This document shows positions 18,930 to 28,269 of a stretch of DNA of 34,751 bases, one piece after another (the stretch's first letter is position 1; each line of letters begins with the position of its first letter). The notes beneath the pieces were generated by a model. That model was not told the origin of the DNA and ran no database searches. It worked only from the letters and a program-made list of their open reading frames with translations. Made by a program: the position numbers and the translations under genes. The stretch comes from an uncultured Saprospiraceae bacterium. GTDB lineage: Bacteria > Bacteroidota > Bacteroidia > Chitinophagales > Saprospiraceae. The stretch covers positions 1 to 34,751 of the forward strand of contig CALJIQ010000214.1 of the NCBI GenBank assembly GCA_937973995.1, given 5' to 3'.

Positions 18930-19919
18930 ATGGCAAACCTTAAAGCAGCAATAACAGGCGTCGGAGGCTATGTTCCTGATTATATTCTGACGAATGCAGA
19001 GTTAGAGAAAATGGTGGACACCAATGACGAGTGGATTCGAACAAGAACAGGGATTGAAGAAAGAAGAATATTAAAGGGAAAAGATAAAGGAACATCGGAC
19101 TTAGCGGTAGGGGCTATTCAAGACCTATTATCAAAAACCAATACGGCTCCCGATGAAATAGATCTACTAATTTGTGCCACTACTACCCCTGATCGGATCG
19201 TACCTGATACAGGTAGTACGATTTGCCACAAAGCGGGGCTATCCAATGCGACGGCATTTCAAATGAATGCGGCTTGTTCGGGTTTTATATTCTCCTTAAC
19301 AACAGCCGCTAAATTCATAGAATCTGGCTCCCATAAAAAGGTGATAGTGGTGGGGGCTGATAAGATGTCTTCGATTATTAATTACAAAGATAGAGCGACT
19401 TGTATCATATTTGGCGATGGTGCTGGGGCGGTTCTGTTAGAGCCAAGTGAAGAAGGATTGGGCGTTCAAGACGCTCTATTGAAAAATGATGGGGCAGGGG
19501 TAGAACATTTACATATAAAATCGGGCGGTTCCGTTCGTCCTGCTACGGCAGTTACCGTAATGAATGATGAACACTATGTTTACCAAAATGGAAAACCTGT
19601 GTTTAAAGCTGCCGTTTCGGGAATGTCTAAAGTTGTCCAAACCGTCATGCGTAGAAATAATCTAAGTACTCCTGACGTTAACTGGTTAGTGCCTCATCAA
19701 GCCAATAAACGCATTATCGAATCCGTCGCCAAAATGGCTGATTTTCCAATAGAACGAGTGATGATGAATATTCAGCGCTATGGAAATACCACCGCTGGCA
19801 CGATTCCCCTTTGTTTATGGGATTATGAAGAACAATTAAAAAAAGGTGATAATCTCATTTTAACTGCCTTTGGTGGTGGTTATACCTGGGGGGCAGTATA
19901 TCTTAAATGGGCTTACTAA
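18930..19919 (+). CDS. fabH: Beta-ketoacyl-ACP synthase III (first copy in window)
   Basis: DTNDEWIRTRTGIEERR, NAACSGFIFSL (Cys), PHQANKRII (His), QRYGNTTAGTIPL (Asn), LTAFGGGYTWGAVYLKW. Confidence 0.95.
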   Translation: MANLKAAITGVGGYVPDYILTNAELEKMVDTNDEWIRTRTGIEERRILKGKDKGTSDLAVGAIQDLLSKTNTAPDEIDLLICATTTPDRIVPDTGSTICHKAGLSNATAFQMNAACSGFIFSLTTAAKFIESGSHKKVIVVGADKMSSIINYKDRATCIIFGDGAGAVLLEPSEEGLGVQDALLKNDGAGVEHLHIKSGGSVRPATAVTVMNDEHYVYQNGKPVFKAAVSGMSKVVQTVMRRNNLSTPDVNWLVPHQANKRIIESVAKMADFPIERVMMNIQRYGNTTAGTIPLCLWDYEEQLKKGDNLILTAFGGGYTWGAVYLKWAY

Positions 19920-21691
19920 AACAACTGTTTTTTTCTACAGAGATGCAGGGTATGAAAGTTCAAGATCAAGTATCAAGATCAAGTTCAATATTTGATGTTG
20001 ACTTGGACGATGTAGGCTTTGCAACGTTTAAAAAAATTATTTATGCCAATCGCCAGTTGAATAAAAAGTATACCTATTCGATAGATAACCCACCCCAACC
20101 CTGTCAGCACTCTTTTTGCCTCTTGGCAAAAGCAGATGCTAATCTTCAAAGGGAGGGAGTCTCCTCCGACACGGAAATATTGGTAACGGAGGAAACTCCC
20201 CCTTTTTTAACAGGGGGCAGGGGGGAGTTCACTGTTCAACAGGCTTTCCGAATTATTAATGACCTTCTTTATTATCTACCTTTCTGCCTCTCTGCATTTT
20301 TAATTACTTCCACCCAAACGCTGGTAGCCCAACAGGAATTGAGCCTACCTCATTTATGGCATATAGGACAACAGAATTCCATTAATCCTGCTGCTCATTA
20401 TGATTCCACCTATTATATCAATATCCCAGATATAGCGGTTCAATTTGGGTATTCTGAACCGAGTCTTCGAGAAGTATTGTCCTCTTCTGGTGCTGTGGAC
20501 ATCGTTAATGTAGATAGAGCGGTGCAGTTGTTACATCCAACGGATAATGAGGTAACGATTAACTTTAGTGCGCAAAGCTATCGGGCGATGTATAATACCT
20601 CCAAATGGTCCATTCAGCAATTTCAAAAGACTCGGTTCCAAGCAGATACAAAATATCCTAAAGCATTGGCTGAATTAGGATGGCAAGGCAATGCCCCTTT
20701 TATTGGGCAAACGCTAGACATTGGTCCCTCTTTTGAAATGTTCTCTTACCAAGAGACGGGGATAGGAGGTTCTTATCAGTTGGGAAAATGGCGTTTAGGG
20801 GCAAGTCTTAAATTATTGTCTGGTATCGGAGTGGCTACTTCTACGAGATCGAAGGCTTCCCTGAGAACCGACGAAGACATTTATCAGCTTGAATTAGATA
20901 CGGATTATGAAGTGCTAACAGCTGATTTTGATGCCAACGATAGCTTTGTTAATTTCGGAGTTGCTAGTCTAGATTTCTCAGATATCACCCTCCTAAATTT
21001 TAGATTACCTGAATTAGATTTTGATGTACTAGGTTCCCTTTTCAATTTTCGAGGGGGCGGCAGAAATAGAGGTATTGCTTTTGATATTGGAGCGGTGTAT
21101 CAGTTTAATGAGCAATGGCGGTTTGGCTTGAGTGTATTAGACTTGGGGCGGATCAAATGGCGAGACAATGCCTTTCGATATGCTTCCTCAGAAAAAGTAT
21201 CTTTTAATGGGGTCAACTTAGGACGACTCGATTTTGCTAGTTCGGAAGAAATATTTTCTTTCGATAATTTAAAGGACACCTTAGAACAAGTAATTGACTT
21301 TTCTAAAACTAGTACGGAATTCAAAACCTCTTTAGCTGCCCAAACTTACCTACACGCTCAGTATCAACACAATGCCAACTGGGCATTTGGTTTAGCACTG
21401 TATGGTAGATTTGGAGAAAACGATCAATGGGGTGGTTCCGTATCTGCCAACTATGAATGGAAGCTGTTGAATGTCGGGATAATCTATGCGGCGGAGCCAG
21501 ATGACTTGGCCCAGTTAGGAATGAACCTATCCCTTCGATTAGGTCCGCTTCAACTGTATGGAATGACTAATAATATTCTTACGGTCTTTCAACCTCAGCA
21601 AATTGCTAGTCAGAATGCTCGGATTGGGATGGCGTTTATTTTTGGGGGAGGAGCGAGTGGACCAGTTGTGGGTGAGCGAGTTTCTAACTAG
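19907..21691 (+). CDS. DUF5723-like outer-membrane beta-barrel protein; true start uncertain
   Basis: Body from LVAQQELSLPHLWHIGQQNSINPAAHYDSTYYINIPDI onward resembles DUF5723 proteins. A probable signal peptide (LLYYLPFCLSAFLITSTQTLVAQQ) begins about 115 aa into the ORF, after repeat-derived sequence. Confidence 0.65.
   Translation: MGLLKQLFFSTEMQGMKVQDQVSRSSSIFDVDLDDVGFATFKKIIYANRQLNKKYTYSIDNPPQPCQHSFCLLAKADANLQREGVSSDTEILVTEETPPFLTGGRGEFTVQQAFRIINDLLYYLPFCLSAFLITSTQTLVAQQELSLPHLWHIGQQNSINPAAHYDSTYYINIPDIAVQFGYSEPSLREVLSSSGAVDIVNVDRAVQLLHPTDNEVTINFSAQSYRAMYNTSKWSIQQFQKTRFQADTKYPKALAELGWQGNAPFIGQTLDIGPSFEMFSYQETGIGGSYQLGKWRLGASLKLLSGIGVATSTRSKASLRTDEDIYQLELDTDYEVLTADFDANDSFVNFGVASLDFSDITLLNFRLPELDFDVLGSLFNFRGGGRNRGIAFDIGAVYQFNEQWRFGLSVLDLGRIKWRDNAFRYASSEKVSFNGVNLGRLDFASSEEIFSFDNLKDTLEQVIDFSKTSTEFKTSLAAQTYLHAQYQHNANWAFGLALYGRFGENDQWGGSVSANYEWKLLNVGIIYAAEPDDLAQLGMNLSLRLGPLQLYGMTNNILTVFQPQQIASQNARIGMAFIFGGGASGPVVGERVSN
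20155..20229. repeat. GGGAGTCTCCTCCG...CGGAGGAAACTCCC hairpin followed by an AACTCCCCC...GGGGGAGTT inverted repeat
   Basis: Two mutually exclusive hairpins read directly; lies within the 5' extension of the DUF5723 ORF. Confidence 0.85.
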
Positions 21692-22586
21692 TTGTAATTA
21701 TGGTATCACTTTTCTTTTTTTGAAAAGGAAAATATAGGTAGAGTAGAACCGCCAGCGGGATCAAAAAATGTGGAAAACGCATAACCGACTCATGTAGCCA
21801 TTGCTCTAAAATAGCGCCTAACCATTCCCAATTAAAATAAGCCCAAACCCTTGCTACTGTGGTGGCTAATCCCCAAAACACTGCATATCCTAGGCAATAT
21901 TTAGCCCAACGCCACGGCAGAAAAATACCGAAACTAATTATTAAGTCCAGAACGCCAGCCGCATTTAAAAATAGAATCGCACTTTCTTCGCCAACGCCCA
22001 AAATATTCATGGTCATTTCCATAAAGTGGACAGGTCTTGGGTAATACCCTAATGCATATAACCCATGAGCCGTGAAGGTGGCAGCTATAGCTAATTTTAC
22101 TGCCAATAGCAGATTTTTGGAAGGGCTAGCTTTTTTGGATAAATAGATTAATAACAAAGGACTACCGCATTGCAAGCTGTATTCAAAGAATTGCCCCACA
22201 CTAAAAAATCGTTCTTTGCAATATAGCAAGGCCAACAATATCAAGCTAAAAGCTCCCATCCAAAGTACTATTCTAGAAATTCTAGGAAGCTTTTTGATAC
22301 CTAATGCAGCTAGAGCGCAAAGGAAATAGAGTACACCTACCCCTCGAATACTACCTTGAATAAATTGATCTACAGCGGGATTCTGGATATATTCTATCCA
22401 ATTCCACCCAAATAAGCCAGAAATGATAGGGCTCATCCATTGCTCATCCCATAGTAGGGTCCTGAAAGGAGCGTCCCACCGCCAATGTTGCCAAGCTCTT
22501 CCTAGGAATACGGAGACCGTTGCTAATTGGATAATCAAAAAGAATCGCTTCGAGTTGGGAATAGAATTTGTCAAAATATTTAACAA
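21684..22586 (-). CDS. Multi-pass membrane protein, unknown function
   Basis: Many hydrophobic segments; convergent with and overlapping the upstream gene by 8 bp at their 3' ends. Confidence 0.75.
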   Translation of the reverse strand: MLNILTNSIPNSKRFFLIIQLATVSVFLGRAWQHWRWDAPFRTLLWDEQWMSPIISGLFGWNWIEYIQNPAVDQFIQGSIRGVGVLYFLCALAALGIKKLPRISRIVLWMGAFSLILLALLYCKERFFSVGQFFEYSLQCGSPLLLIYLSKKASPSKNLLLAVKLAIAATFTAHGLYALGYYPRPVHFMEMTMNILGVGEESAILFLNAAGVLDLIISFGIFLPWRWAKYCLGYAVFWGLATTVARVWAYFNWEWLGAILEQWLHESVMRFPHFLIPLAVLLYLYFPFQKKKSDTIITTS

Positions 22587-22748
22587 TTGGGAATAATTAC
22601 AATAAGATATTGTTAAAGCAAGTTTTAACTATGATGGTTAGTAGGTAGTTTTGCCCTCTTTAATAGGAAAGAAATTACCTTTATTAGAGCTAAAAGACAA
22701 GAATTAGATTAGGGTTATAAGGGATCATTCCCTACCTCTAAGTAGTGT

Positions 22749-22842
22749 GACATTATTAATTATTGATTATTAATTATTTTCCAGACGCTACTGAATACGC
22801 CTAATTAGCTAATAATCAGTAATTAATAATCAATCAACTGAA
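22749..22842. repeat. AT-rich intergenic element, copy 2
   Basis: GACATTATTAATTATTGATTATTAATTATTT ... TAGCTAATAATCAGTAATTAATAATCAAT; ends are self-complementary; matches 9755-9846. Confidence 0.8.
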
Positions 22843-22917
22843 AAGCAAAGTTGTTAACTTATTTTTGTCAGACTACTTAATCCGCTGATTCCTGACTTTT
22901 AAAAATGTAAAAGTACT

Positions 22918-23472
22918 ATGAAAAGAATAACTTATTTTTTGTTTGCGCTAGTGATGCTATTCGGAGCCTGTGGGGACGATGATCGAACTTCCCAATTTTC
23001 ATTAAACCATGATAGTGATAACGCTAATTCTCCGAATTTACCAGAAGATATATACGAGGCAGCCGCTCAATTTTCCACTAGCCAAGTGGCCGCTTATGCT
23101 GGATTACCCTTGATGGAAGTAGAAGTATATATGTACGACAGCCCATTAAGTACCACCCTGAAAATTTATGGACCTGGTGATGGTAATAGACCTGGCGATT
23201 TACTGTATGAAGGAGATATGACTGGCAATATCAATAACAATGGTTGGACCAGACATGTTTTATCTGAACCTTTGATCCTGACAGGCGAAGAATTATGGAT
23301 TAGTGTACGATTGCGTCATGGAAGAACGCTTCAAACCATTGGTTGTGATGCGGGTCCTTCTGCTGCAGGAGGAGACTGGCTATTCCAAGAATCTGATGGT
23401 GTTTGGCGACCGTTTGATGTACGGTATGGAGAGGATATTAATTGGAATATTCGAGGTATTGTGCAGGAGTGA
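22918..23472 (+). CDS. Small lipoprotein consisting of a domain usually found in larger secreted Bacteroidota proteins
   Basis: Lipobox FGAC; AAAQFSTSQVAAYAGLPLMEVEVYMYD...LKIYGPGDGNRPGDLLYE...WTRHVLSEPLILTGEELWISV...DINWNIRGIV. Confidence 0.75.
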   Translation: MKRITYFLFALVMLFGACGDDDRTSQFSLNHDSDNANSPNLPEDIYEAAAQFSTSQVAAYAGLPLMEVEVYMYDSPLSTTLKIYGPGDGNRPGDLLYEGDMTGNINNNGWTRHVLSEPLILTGEELWISVRLRHGRTLQTIGCDAGPSAAGGDWLFQESDGVWRPFDVRYGEDINWNIRGIVQE

Positions 23473-23477
23473 AGTCT

Positions 23478-23517
23478 ATTGTTTCATTGACCCATTGTTT
23501 CATTGACCCATTGTTAG
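23478..23517. repeat. CATTGTTTCATTGACC word repeat (left outer arm of a nested inverted repeat)
   Basis: Complementary in wording to CAATGGAACAATGAAGCAATG at 23731-23792. Confidence 0.75.
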
Positions 23518-23540
23518 TTCTCATTGTTCTCTATAGCGTA

Positions 23541-23580
23541 TTCCCTGAAATGGACATCGATTCCATTTTAGGGAATTTTT
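23541..23580 (+). terminator. Rho-independent terminator
   Basis: TTCCCTGAAATGG-acatcgatt-CCATTTTAGGGAA followed by TTTTT. Confidence 0.85.
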
Positions 23581-23600
23581 AAGTCTTATCAAACAATAGA

Positions 23601-23721
23601 AAGTACTTTGACAGAAAGGAAGAAATCCCGTCCGATGGCTAACGCCGTAGGATGGGAAGGCTCATCGGACGGCGCAGCCATCCGACGAGTAAATCAACTG
23701 TTTTTATTCTGTCTAACTACT
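23601..23721. mobile_element. REP/MITE-like palindromic element (family A, copy 2), flanked by 9-bp direct repeats AACAATAGA
   Basis: Ends AAGTACTTTGACAGAA / TTCTGTCTAACTACT; internal arms CGTCCGATGGCT...AGCCATCCGACG and CGCCGTAGGATG...CATCGGACGGCG; AACAATAGA at 23592-23600 and 23722-23730. Confidence 0.7.
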
Positions 23722-23730
23722 AACAATAGA

Positions 23731-23792
23731 TCAATGGAACAATAGAACAATGAAGCAATGGAACAATGAAGCAATGAAGCAATGAAGCAATG
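23731..23792. repeat. CAATGGAACAATGAAGCAATGAA word repeat (right outer arm)
   Basis: Direct reading of about 8-bp degenerate tandem words. Confidence 0.9.
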
Positions 23793-23802
23793 AATTTACC
23801 CC

Positions 23803-24603
23803 TCAATCATACTGATACAACCGCAACACCTCAATTATTTTAATCAACTTGTCAGCATATTTCTTATCCGTTGCATAGCCCGCCTTTTTTAGCCCGTGTG
23901 CCCACTTTTCGTAATTATTCCCATACTCCTTCAAGTGTTTATACCTAGATCCTCCTAACAAAATAGAATGCTCTCGGTAGCTTTGCCAAGGATTGTCAAA
24001 GACTCTAAACATATCGTAATAATCATCATCGTGGTAATTTCTGCAAGTACAACCTTTACACTTGGATCTGCATTTGATGCCAAAGTGATTATTAGATTCT
24101 TTAGACAATCGACTATCCCCTGCATTAGATTCTAATAAACCTTGGGCTAAGGTGATGCTAACGGGAATTTTGTAAATCGCTTTTTCTTCTCTAGCTGTTT
24201 TTAAATAAGTATCTATATAATTTTGGACGACCTGTTTCTTTTCTTGCACGATATGCAGAGGAATCCCTTTTCGTTCTGCGTAGTCAGGGCTTAGAATAAA
24301 TGTCAAGTTGTAAAAGCTTTGTGCTTTTGGAGTCGTAGAGGAAGTATTGGCAACTGTTTTGGTAGCATCCCAAGTCTCGAATAAAGCCGTCTGTTGAGCT
24401 TTAGGAGGAGGAGCTGCTAAGGCAATTGGTGCTTTTTCTTTGAATTGAAAAGATATTTTGACATCTTTGGCTAATAAGAGATGGACGAATACCAAACCGA
24501 TCAGCACTTCAAACCAATGCTGGTGTAGCCATTTATAATAGAAGGAGAGGGTATGCAGCTGAATGGAAATAGAAGGACGGTGTAGCGGTTCTGGTCGCTT
24601 CAT
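23803..24603 (-). CDS. Membrane-anchored glucosaminidase-domain (peptidoglycan hydrolase) protein
   Basis: IPVSITLAQGLLESNAGDSRLSKESNNHFGIKC...YHDDDYYDMFRVFDNPWQSYREHSILL...YEKWAHGLKKAGYATDKKYADKLIKIIE; N-terminal TM segment. Confidence 0.9.
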   Translation of the reverse strand: MKRPEPLHRPSISIQLHTLSFYYKWLHQHWFEVLIGLVFVHLLLAKDVKISFQFKEKAPIALAAPPPKAQQTALFETWDATKTVANTSSTTPKAQSFYNLTFILSPDYAERKGIPLHIVQEKKQVVQNYIDTYLKTAREEKAIYKIPVSITLAQGLLESNAGDSRLSKESNNHFGIKCRSKCKGCTCRNYHDDDYYDMFRVFDNPWQSYREHSILLGGSRYKHLKEYGNNYEKWAHGLKKAGYATDKKYADKLIKIIEVLRLYQYD

Positions 24604-24754
24604 ATACTGTTAATTTTAAATTGTTTTAAGTTTTGTAAAAATAAAACAAAAAATTTAAAATTAAGACAATTTGTTTTAATTATATTAGACCTTTATCGGG
24701 AAAAGGCTAATGGCAAAAGGTCATTCATAACAATTCTTTTCGTATAATATGAAT

Positions 24755-24842
24755 CTGGCAAAGCCAGTACTATTTATATTTGACCTCGTTGGCTGTCACC
24801 AACTCGGTCAATAAGGTTCTTTTGAGACAGCGACAAGCTGTC
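24755..24842. repeat. Cluster of three short hairpins
   Basis: CTGGC-aaa-GCCAG (24755-24767); GACCtcGTTGG-ctgtca-CCAACtcGGTC (24782-24809); GACAGC-gacaa-GCTGTC (24826-24842). Confidence 0.75.
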
Positions 24843-24930
24843 TAGCAAGTAAATAAAAGCGTTCTGGGAAATTCTCTACACGAAGGCCGCAGAAAATAAT
24901 TTTTAAGGAAAAAATTAGACTTTTTAGTAC

Positions 24931-25137
24931 ATGGAACAAGATTGGGTAAAAGTTTTAACAACAACGGAGCTTTACAAAGCGAAAGTAGTAGAAGTTCTTT
25001 TAAAGGAACGGAATATAGCCTGTCATATATTAAACAAACAAGATTCTGCCTATGTTATGATAGGAGAAATTGAAATATATGTGCAACAAGTTGATCAGGA
25101 ACAGGTATTGGAGATTATTCAAGAAATAGATGACTAA
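24931..25137 (+). CDS. DUF2007-family small protein
   Basis: WVKVLTTTELYKAKVVEVLLKERNIACHILNKQDSAY...EIEIYVQQVDQEQVLEIIQE. Confidence 0.8.
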   Translation: MEQDWVKVLTTTELYKAKVVEVLLKERNIACHILNKQDSAYVMIGEIEIYVQQVDQEQVLEIIQEIDD

Positions 25138-25195
25138 AAATCAGATTTGACTTGAGTAATTTGCTATTTCAAACCAATTATAATAAGAGAAGACC

Positions 25196-25744
25196 ATGTC
25201 AGACAAAAGATATGAAACCATTGTTTTAGGAGCAGGATGCTTTTGGTGTGTAGAAGCCGTCTTTCAAGAATTGGAGGGCGTCATCTCTGTCATCAGTGGA
25301 TATACGGGAGGGCAGCAACCCAATCCTACCTATAAAGAAGTTTGTTCGGGGACAACCGGACATAATGAAGTAGCTAAAGTGACCTTTGATCCAGCGATCA
25401 TTTCACTAGCGGATATCCTAAATGTTTTTTGGGCGACCCATGATCCTACTACCTTAAATAGGCAAGGATATGATGTGGGGACTCAATATAGGTCAGGGAT
25501 TTACTACACTTCGGATGACCAAAAGGAAATTGCCATGCAATCAAAAGCAGAAGTTGCGCCAAAGGCTTGGGATGGACCGATCGTAACGGAAATTTTGCCC
25601 TTAGGTGATTTTTACAACGCAGAGGATTACCATCAGAATTATTATTTATTAAATCCAAACTATGGGTACTGCCGAGCGATCATTTCGCCGAAGCTCAGTA
25701 AATTCAGAAAACAGTTTAAAGATCGTTTGAAAAAGAAAGTATGA
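25196..25744 (+). CDS. msrA: Peptide-methionine (S)-S-oxide reductase MsrA
   Basis: [19 protein letters not shown] catalytic GCFWC; YHQNYY. Confidence 0.97.
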   Translation: MSDKRYETIVLGAGCFWCVEAVFQELEGVISVISGYTGGQQPNPTYKEVCSGTTGHNEVAKVTFDPAIISLADILNVFWATHDPTTLNRQGYDVGTQYRSGIYYTSDDQKEIAMQSKAEVAPKAWDGPIVTEILPLGDFYNAEDYHQNYYLLNPNYGYCRAIISPKLSKFRKQFKDRLKKKV

Positions 25745-26106
25745 AAAAGTATAATGACCTAACACCAGAAGAAGCGTATGTCATCCTAAATAAGGGAACG
25801 GAGCGACCTTTCACTGGTGAGTATAATAACCACAAAGCTGCGGGTACTTATATTTGCCGCCAATGCGAAACCCCTTTGTATCAATCGGAAGACAAATTCG
25901 ACTCTGGTTGTGGTTGGCCTAGCTTTGATGATGAAATAGCAGGTGCGGTAAGGAGGGAAACAGATGCTGATGGAAGACGAACGGAAATCCTTTGTGCTAC
26001 CTGTGATGGACACTTAGGGCATGTCTTTATTGGCGAGCGATTAACTCCTAAAAATACTCGGCATTGTGTGAATTCCCTTTCTATGAAATTTATAGCTAAA
26101 GAGTAG
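25741..26106 (+). CDS. msrB: Peptide-methionine (R)-S-oxide reductase MsrB
   Basis: CRQC / CATC zinc-site Cys pairs; [26 protein letters not shown] catalytic Cys; 4-bp ATGA overlap with msrA. Confidence 0.97.
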   Translation: MKKYNDLTPEEAYVILNKGTERPFTGEYNNHKAAGTYICRQCETPLYQSEDKFDSGCGWPSFDDEIAGAVRRETDADGRRTEILCATCDGHLGHVFIGERLTPKNTRHCVNSLSMKFIAKE

Positions 26107-26143
26107 ATCTTTCTTCGATAAAGAAATTCGAAACTTCTTTGAT

Positions 26144-26241
26144 TTCCCGCAAAGTCTCGCAAAGGACTCGCAGAGTAACGCTAAGTAAATTCAAGTCTAG
26201 CTTTGCGGTACTTTGCGAAACCTTAGCGTTACTTAGCGGGA
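26144..26241. repeat. CGCAAAG-word palindromic element
   Basis: TCCCGCAAAGTCTCGCAAAGGACTCGCAGAGTAACGCTAAG versus the reverse complement of the right arm, TCCCGCTAAGTAACGCTAAGGTTTCGCAAAGTACCGCAAAG. Confidence 0.9.
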
Positions 26242-26268
26242 AAAACTATGCTCACCATAAAGAAAAAA

Positions 26269-26302
26269 AAACGAAGCAGTATGGACTTTACTACTTCGTT
26301 TG
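26269..26302. terminator. Hairpin terminator
   Basis: AAACGAAGcAGTA-tggact-TTACTaCTTCGTTT with a preceding A-tract. Confidence 0.75.
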
Positions 26303-26524
26303 AGTTATTGTTTCTTATTATTCTTTAGGGCTTTTTAATCAGAATAAATATAGGACAAAAAAATAAAAAGCTATTTGAATAGTACAGCAATGTAATTGTC
26401 TAGACAATATCGCTACACTTCTTTAAATATAAAATATTAGGGGAAGTTATTAATGTATTATAGGCTACAAAAGTACTAATCTTATTATAAAAAGTGCAAT
26501 ATATTGAATAGAATAAAGCAATTC

Positions 26525-28000
26525 TTATAAGAAATACAAAACCCCTAATAAACCTACCCCTCCAAGAACAATGGTATAAGGCAATGCCATCCAAACCATC
26601 TTTAAATAAGAAAGCCGAATCGCAGGTGCTAAGGCAGAGGTAAGTAAAAATAAAAAGGCAGCCTGCCCGTTAGGTGTCGCAACACTTGGCAGGTTGGTAC
26701 CTGTATTAATTGCAATAGCTAAATTCTCAAATTCTTCTCTTGAAATCCTGCCACTATCAAAAGCTGCTTTCACTTCATTAATATAAACGGTCGCAACGAA
26801 AACATTATCACTAATGGCAGATAAAAGACCATTCGCTACATAGAACATAGCAGGTTGTACGGCTTTATCCATTTCCAACACATAGTTGATAATGGGCGTA
26901 AAGAGATGTAAATCGTGAATCATTCCCACGATCACAAAGAAGACAGCTAATAAAGCAGTAAAGGGCAAAGCCTCTTCAAAAGCATGCCCAATTTTATGCT
27001 CAGAAATGATTCCAGTGAATGCTGTTTGTATCACAATAATTGCTAAACCAATCAGACCAACAGGTGCTAAGTGAAAAGCCAATGCAACGATTAGAAATAA
27101 AGCAGAGACTGCCTGTACCTTCAAAGCGTATTTCTGCTTATCGGTTCGTTTAGCGTCTTCTGCCTCTACGAAACCACAGATAATATCTCTTACTTGATCG
27201 GGTAATTTTGCGCCGAAGCTAAACCAGCCAGTTACCTCTAATAAGACCACAGTCATTAATCCTGCCACTAACACAGGCATGGTAATTGGTGCCATCGCAT
27301 AGAAGAAGTCCATGAAATTCCAACCTAGGCGTTCTCCAATCAGTAAATTTTGTGGCTCCCCAACAATGGTACAAACCCCACCAAGCGCAGTACCCACTGC
27401 ACCATGCATGACCAAACTGCGCAAAAAGCTTCTAAACTGCTCCAGCGTGTCACCACCCAGCTCTTTTCGGTCAGCCACTCCACTTTGATCATAATCCGTA
27501 TTACTTGAATGAACTTTGTGATAGACTTCGTAAAAACCAACGAAAACACTGATTAAAACAGCGGTAACAGTAAGGGCATCGAGAAAGGCACTCAAAAAGG
27601 CTGCTATAAAACAAAATAAGAGGGAAAGAACAACCTTCGATTCAATTTTGATAAATAGCCGTCCAAAGATAAACATTAACAATGGCTTCATAAAATAAAT
27701 ACCAGCCACCATAAAAACTAACAATAAAATAACCTCTAAATTACTTTCTATTTCGTGATACACCGTGTGAGGGGAGGTTAATCCTAAAAAAACAATTTCT
27801 AAAGCTATTAGGCCTCCTGCTTGTAAGGGATAGCATTTCAATGCCATCGCAAGCGTCAGAATGAATTCTCCAATGACAACCCAACCAGTAACAGTTGGTC
27901 CCAGCGTATATAAGAGTAAAGGGTTTATTAATAAAAAGCCCAATATCGTATATTTATACCAAGTAGGAGAATTTCCTAAAAAAGACTTAAATGCTTCCAT
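26525..28000 (-). CDS. nhaB: Na+/H+ antiporter NhaB
   Basis: [51 protein letters not shown] and [15 protein letters not shown]...[23 protein letters not shown] match remembered E. coli NhaB segments. Confidence 0.93.
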   Translation of the reverse strand: MEAFKSFLGNSPTWYKYTILGFLLINPLLLYTLGPTVTGWVVIGEFILTLAMALKCYPLQAGGLIALEIVFLGLTSPHTVYHEIESNLEVILLLVFMVAGIYFMKPLLMFIFGRLFIKIESKVVLSLLFCFIAAFLSAFLDALTVTAVLISVFVGFYEVYHKVHSSNTDYDQSGVADRKELGGDTLEQFRSFLRSLVMHGAVGTALGGVCTIVGEPQNLLIGERLGWNFMDFFYAMAPITMPVLVAGLMTVVLLEVTGWFSFGAKLPDQVRDIICGFVEAEDAKRTDKQKYALKVQAVSALFLIVALAFHLAPVGLIGLAIIVIQTAFTGIISEHKIGHAFEEALPFTALLAVFFVIVGMIHDLHLFTPIINYVLEMDKAVQPAMFYVANGLLSAISDNVFVATVYINEVKAAFDSGRISREEFENLAIAINTGTNLPSVATPNGQAAFLFLLTSALAPAIRLSYLKMVWMALPYTIVLGGVGLLGVLYFL

Positions 28001-28105
28001 AAATTAAGAAAAATTCACAAAAGCACGCAAAATAAGAAAACTATACATAGATAACTCGGATTGTTTCGTTTTCTTTTAGTAAATTTTTTCTGAGAAAATA
28101 CTTAA

Positions 28106-28254
28106 TTGACTAGGTCTTGTGGTTCTATGGTGTTTTGGTAGTATGGTTAAGTATTCAATATCAAAAATAGAGTTCAAAGCCAATAAAATTTTCAGAAAGG
28201 TGGGCTTTACCACAATACCATAAAACCAAAATATCACAACACCTAGTCAATTAC
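28106..28254. mobile_element. MITE-like element (family C), 149 bp, flanked by 12-bp direct repeats GAAAATACTTAA (28094-28105 / 28255-28266)
   Basis: Inverted ends TTGACTAGGTCTTGTG / CACAACACCTAGTCAA (one mismatch) and perfect 12-bp flanking direct repeats. Confidence 0.8.
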
Positions 28255-28269
28255 GAAAATACTTAAAAT

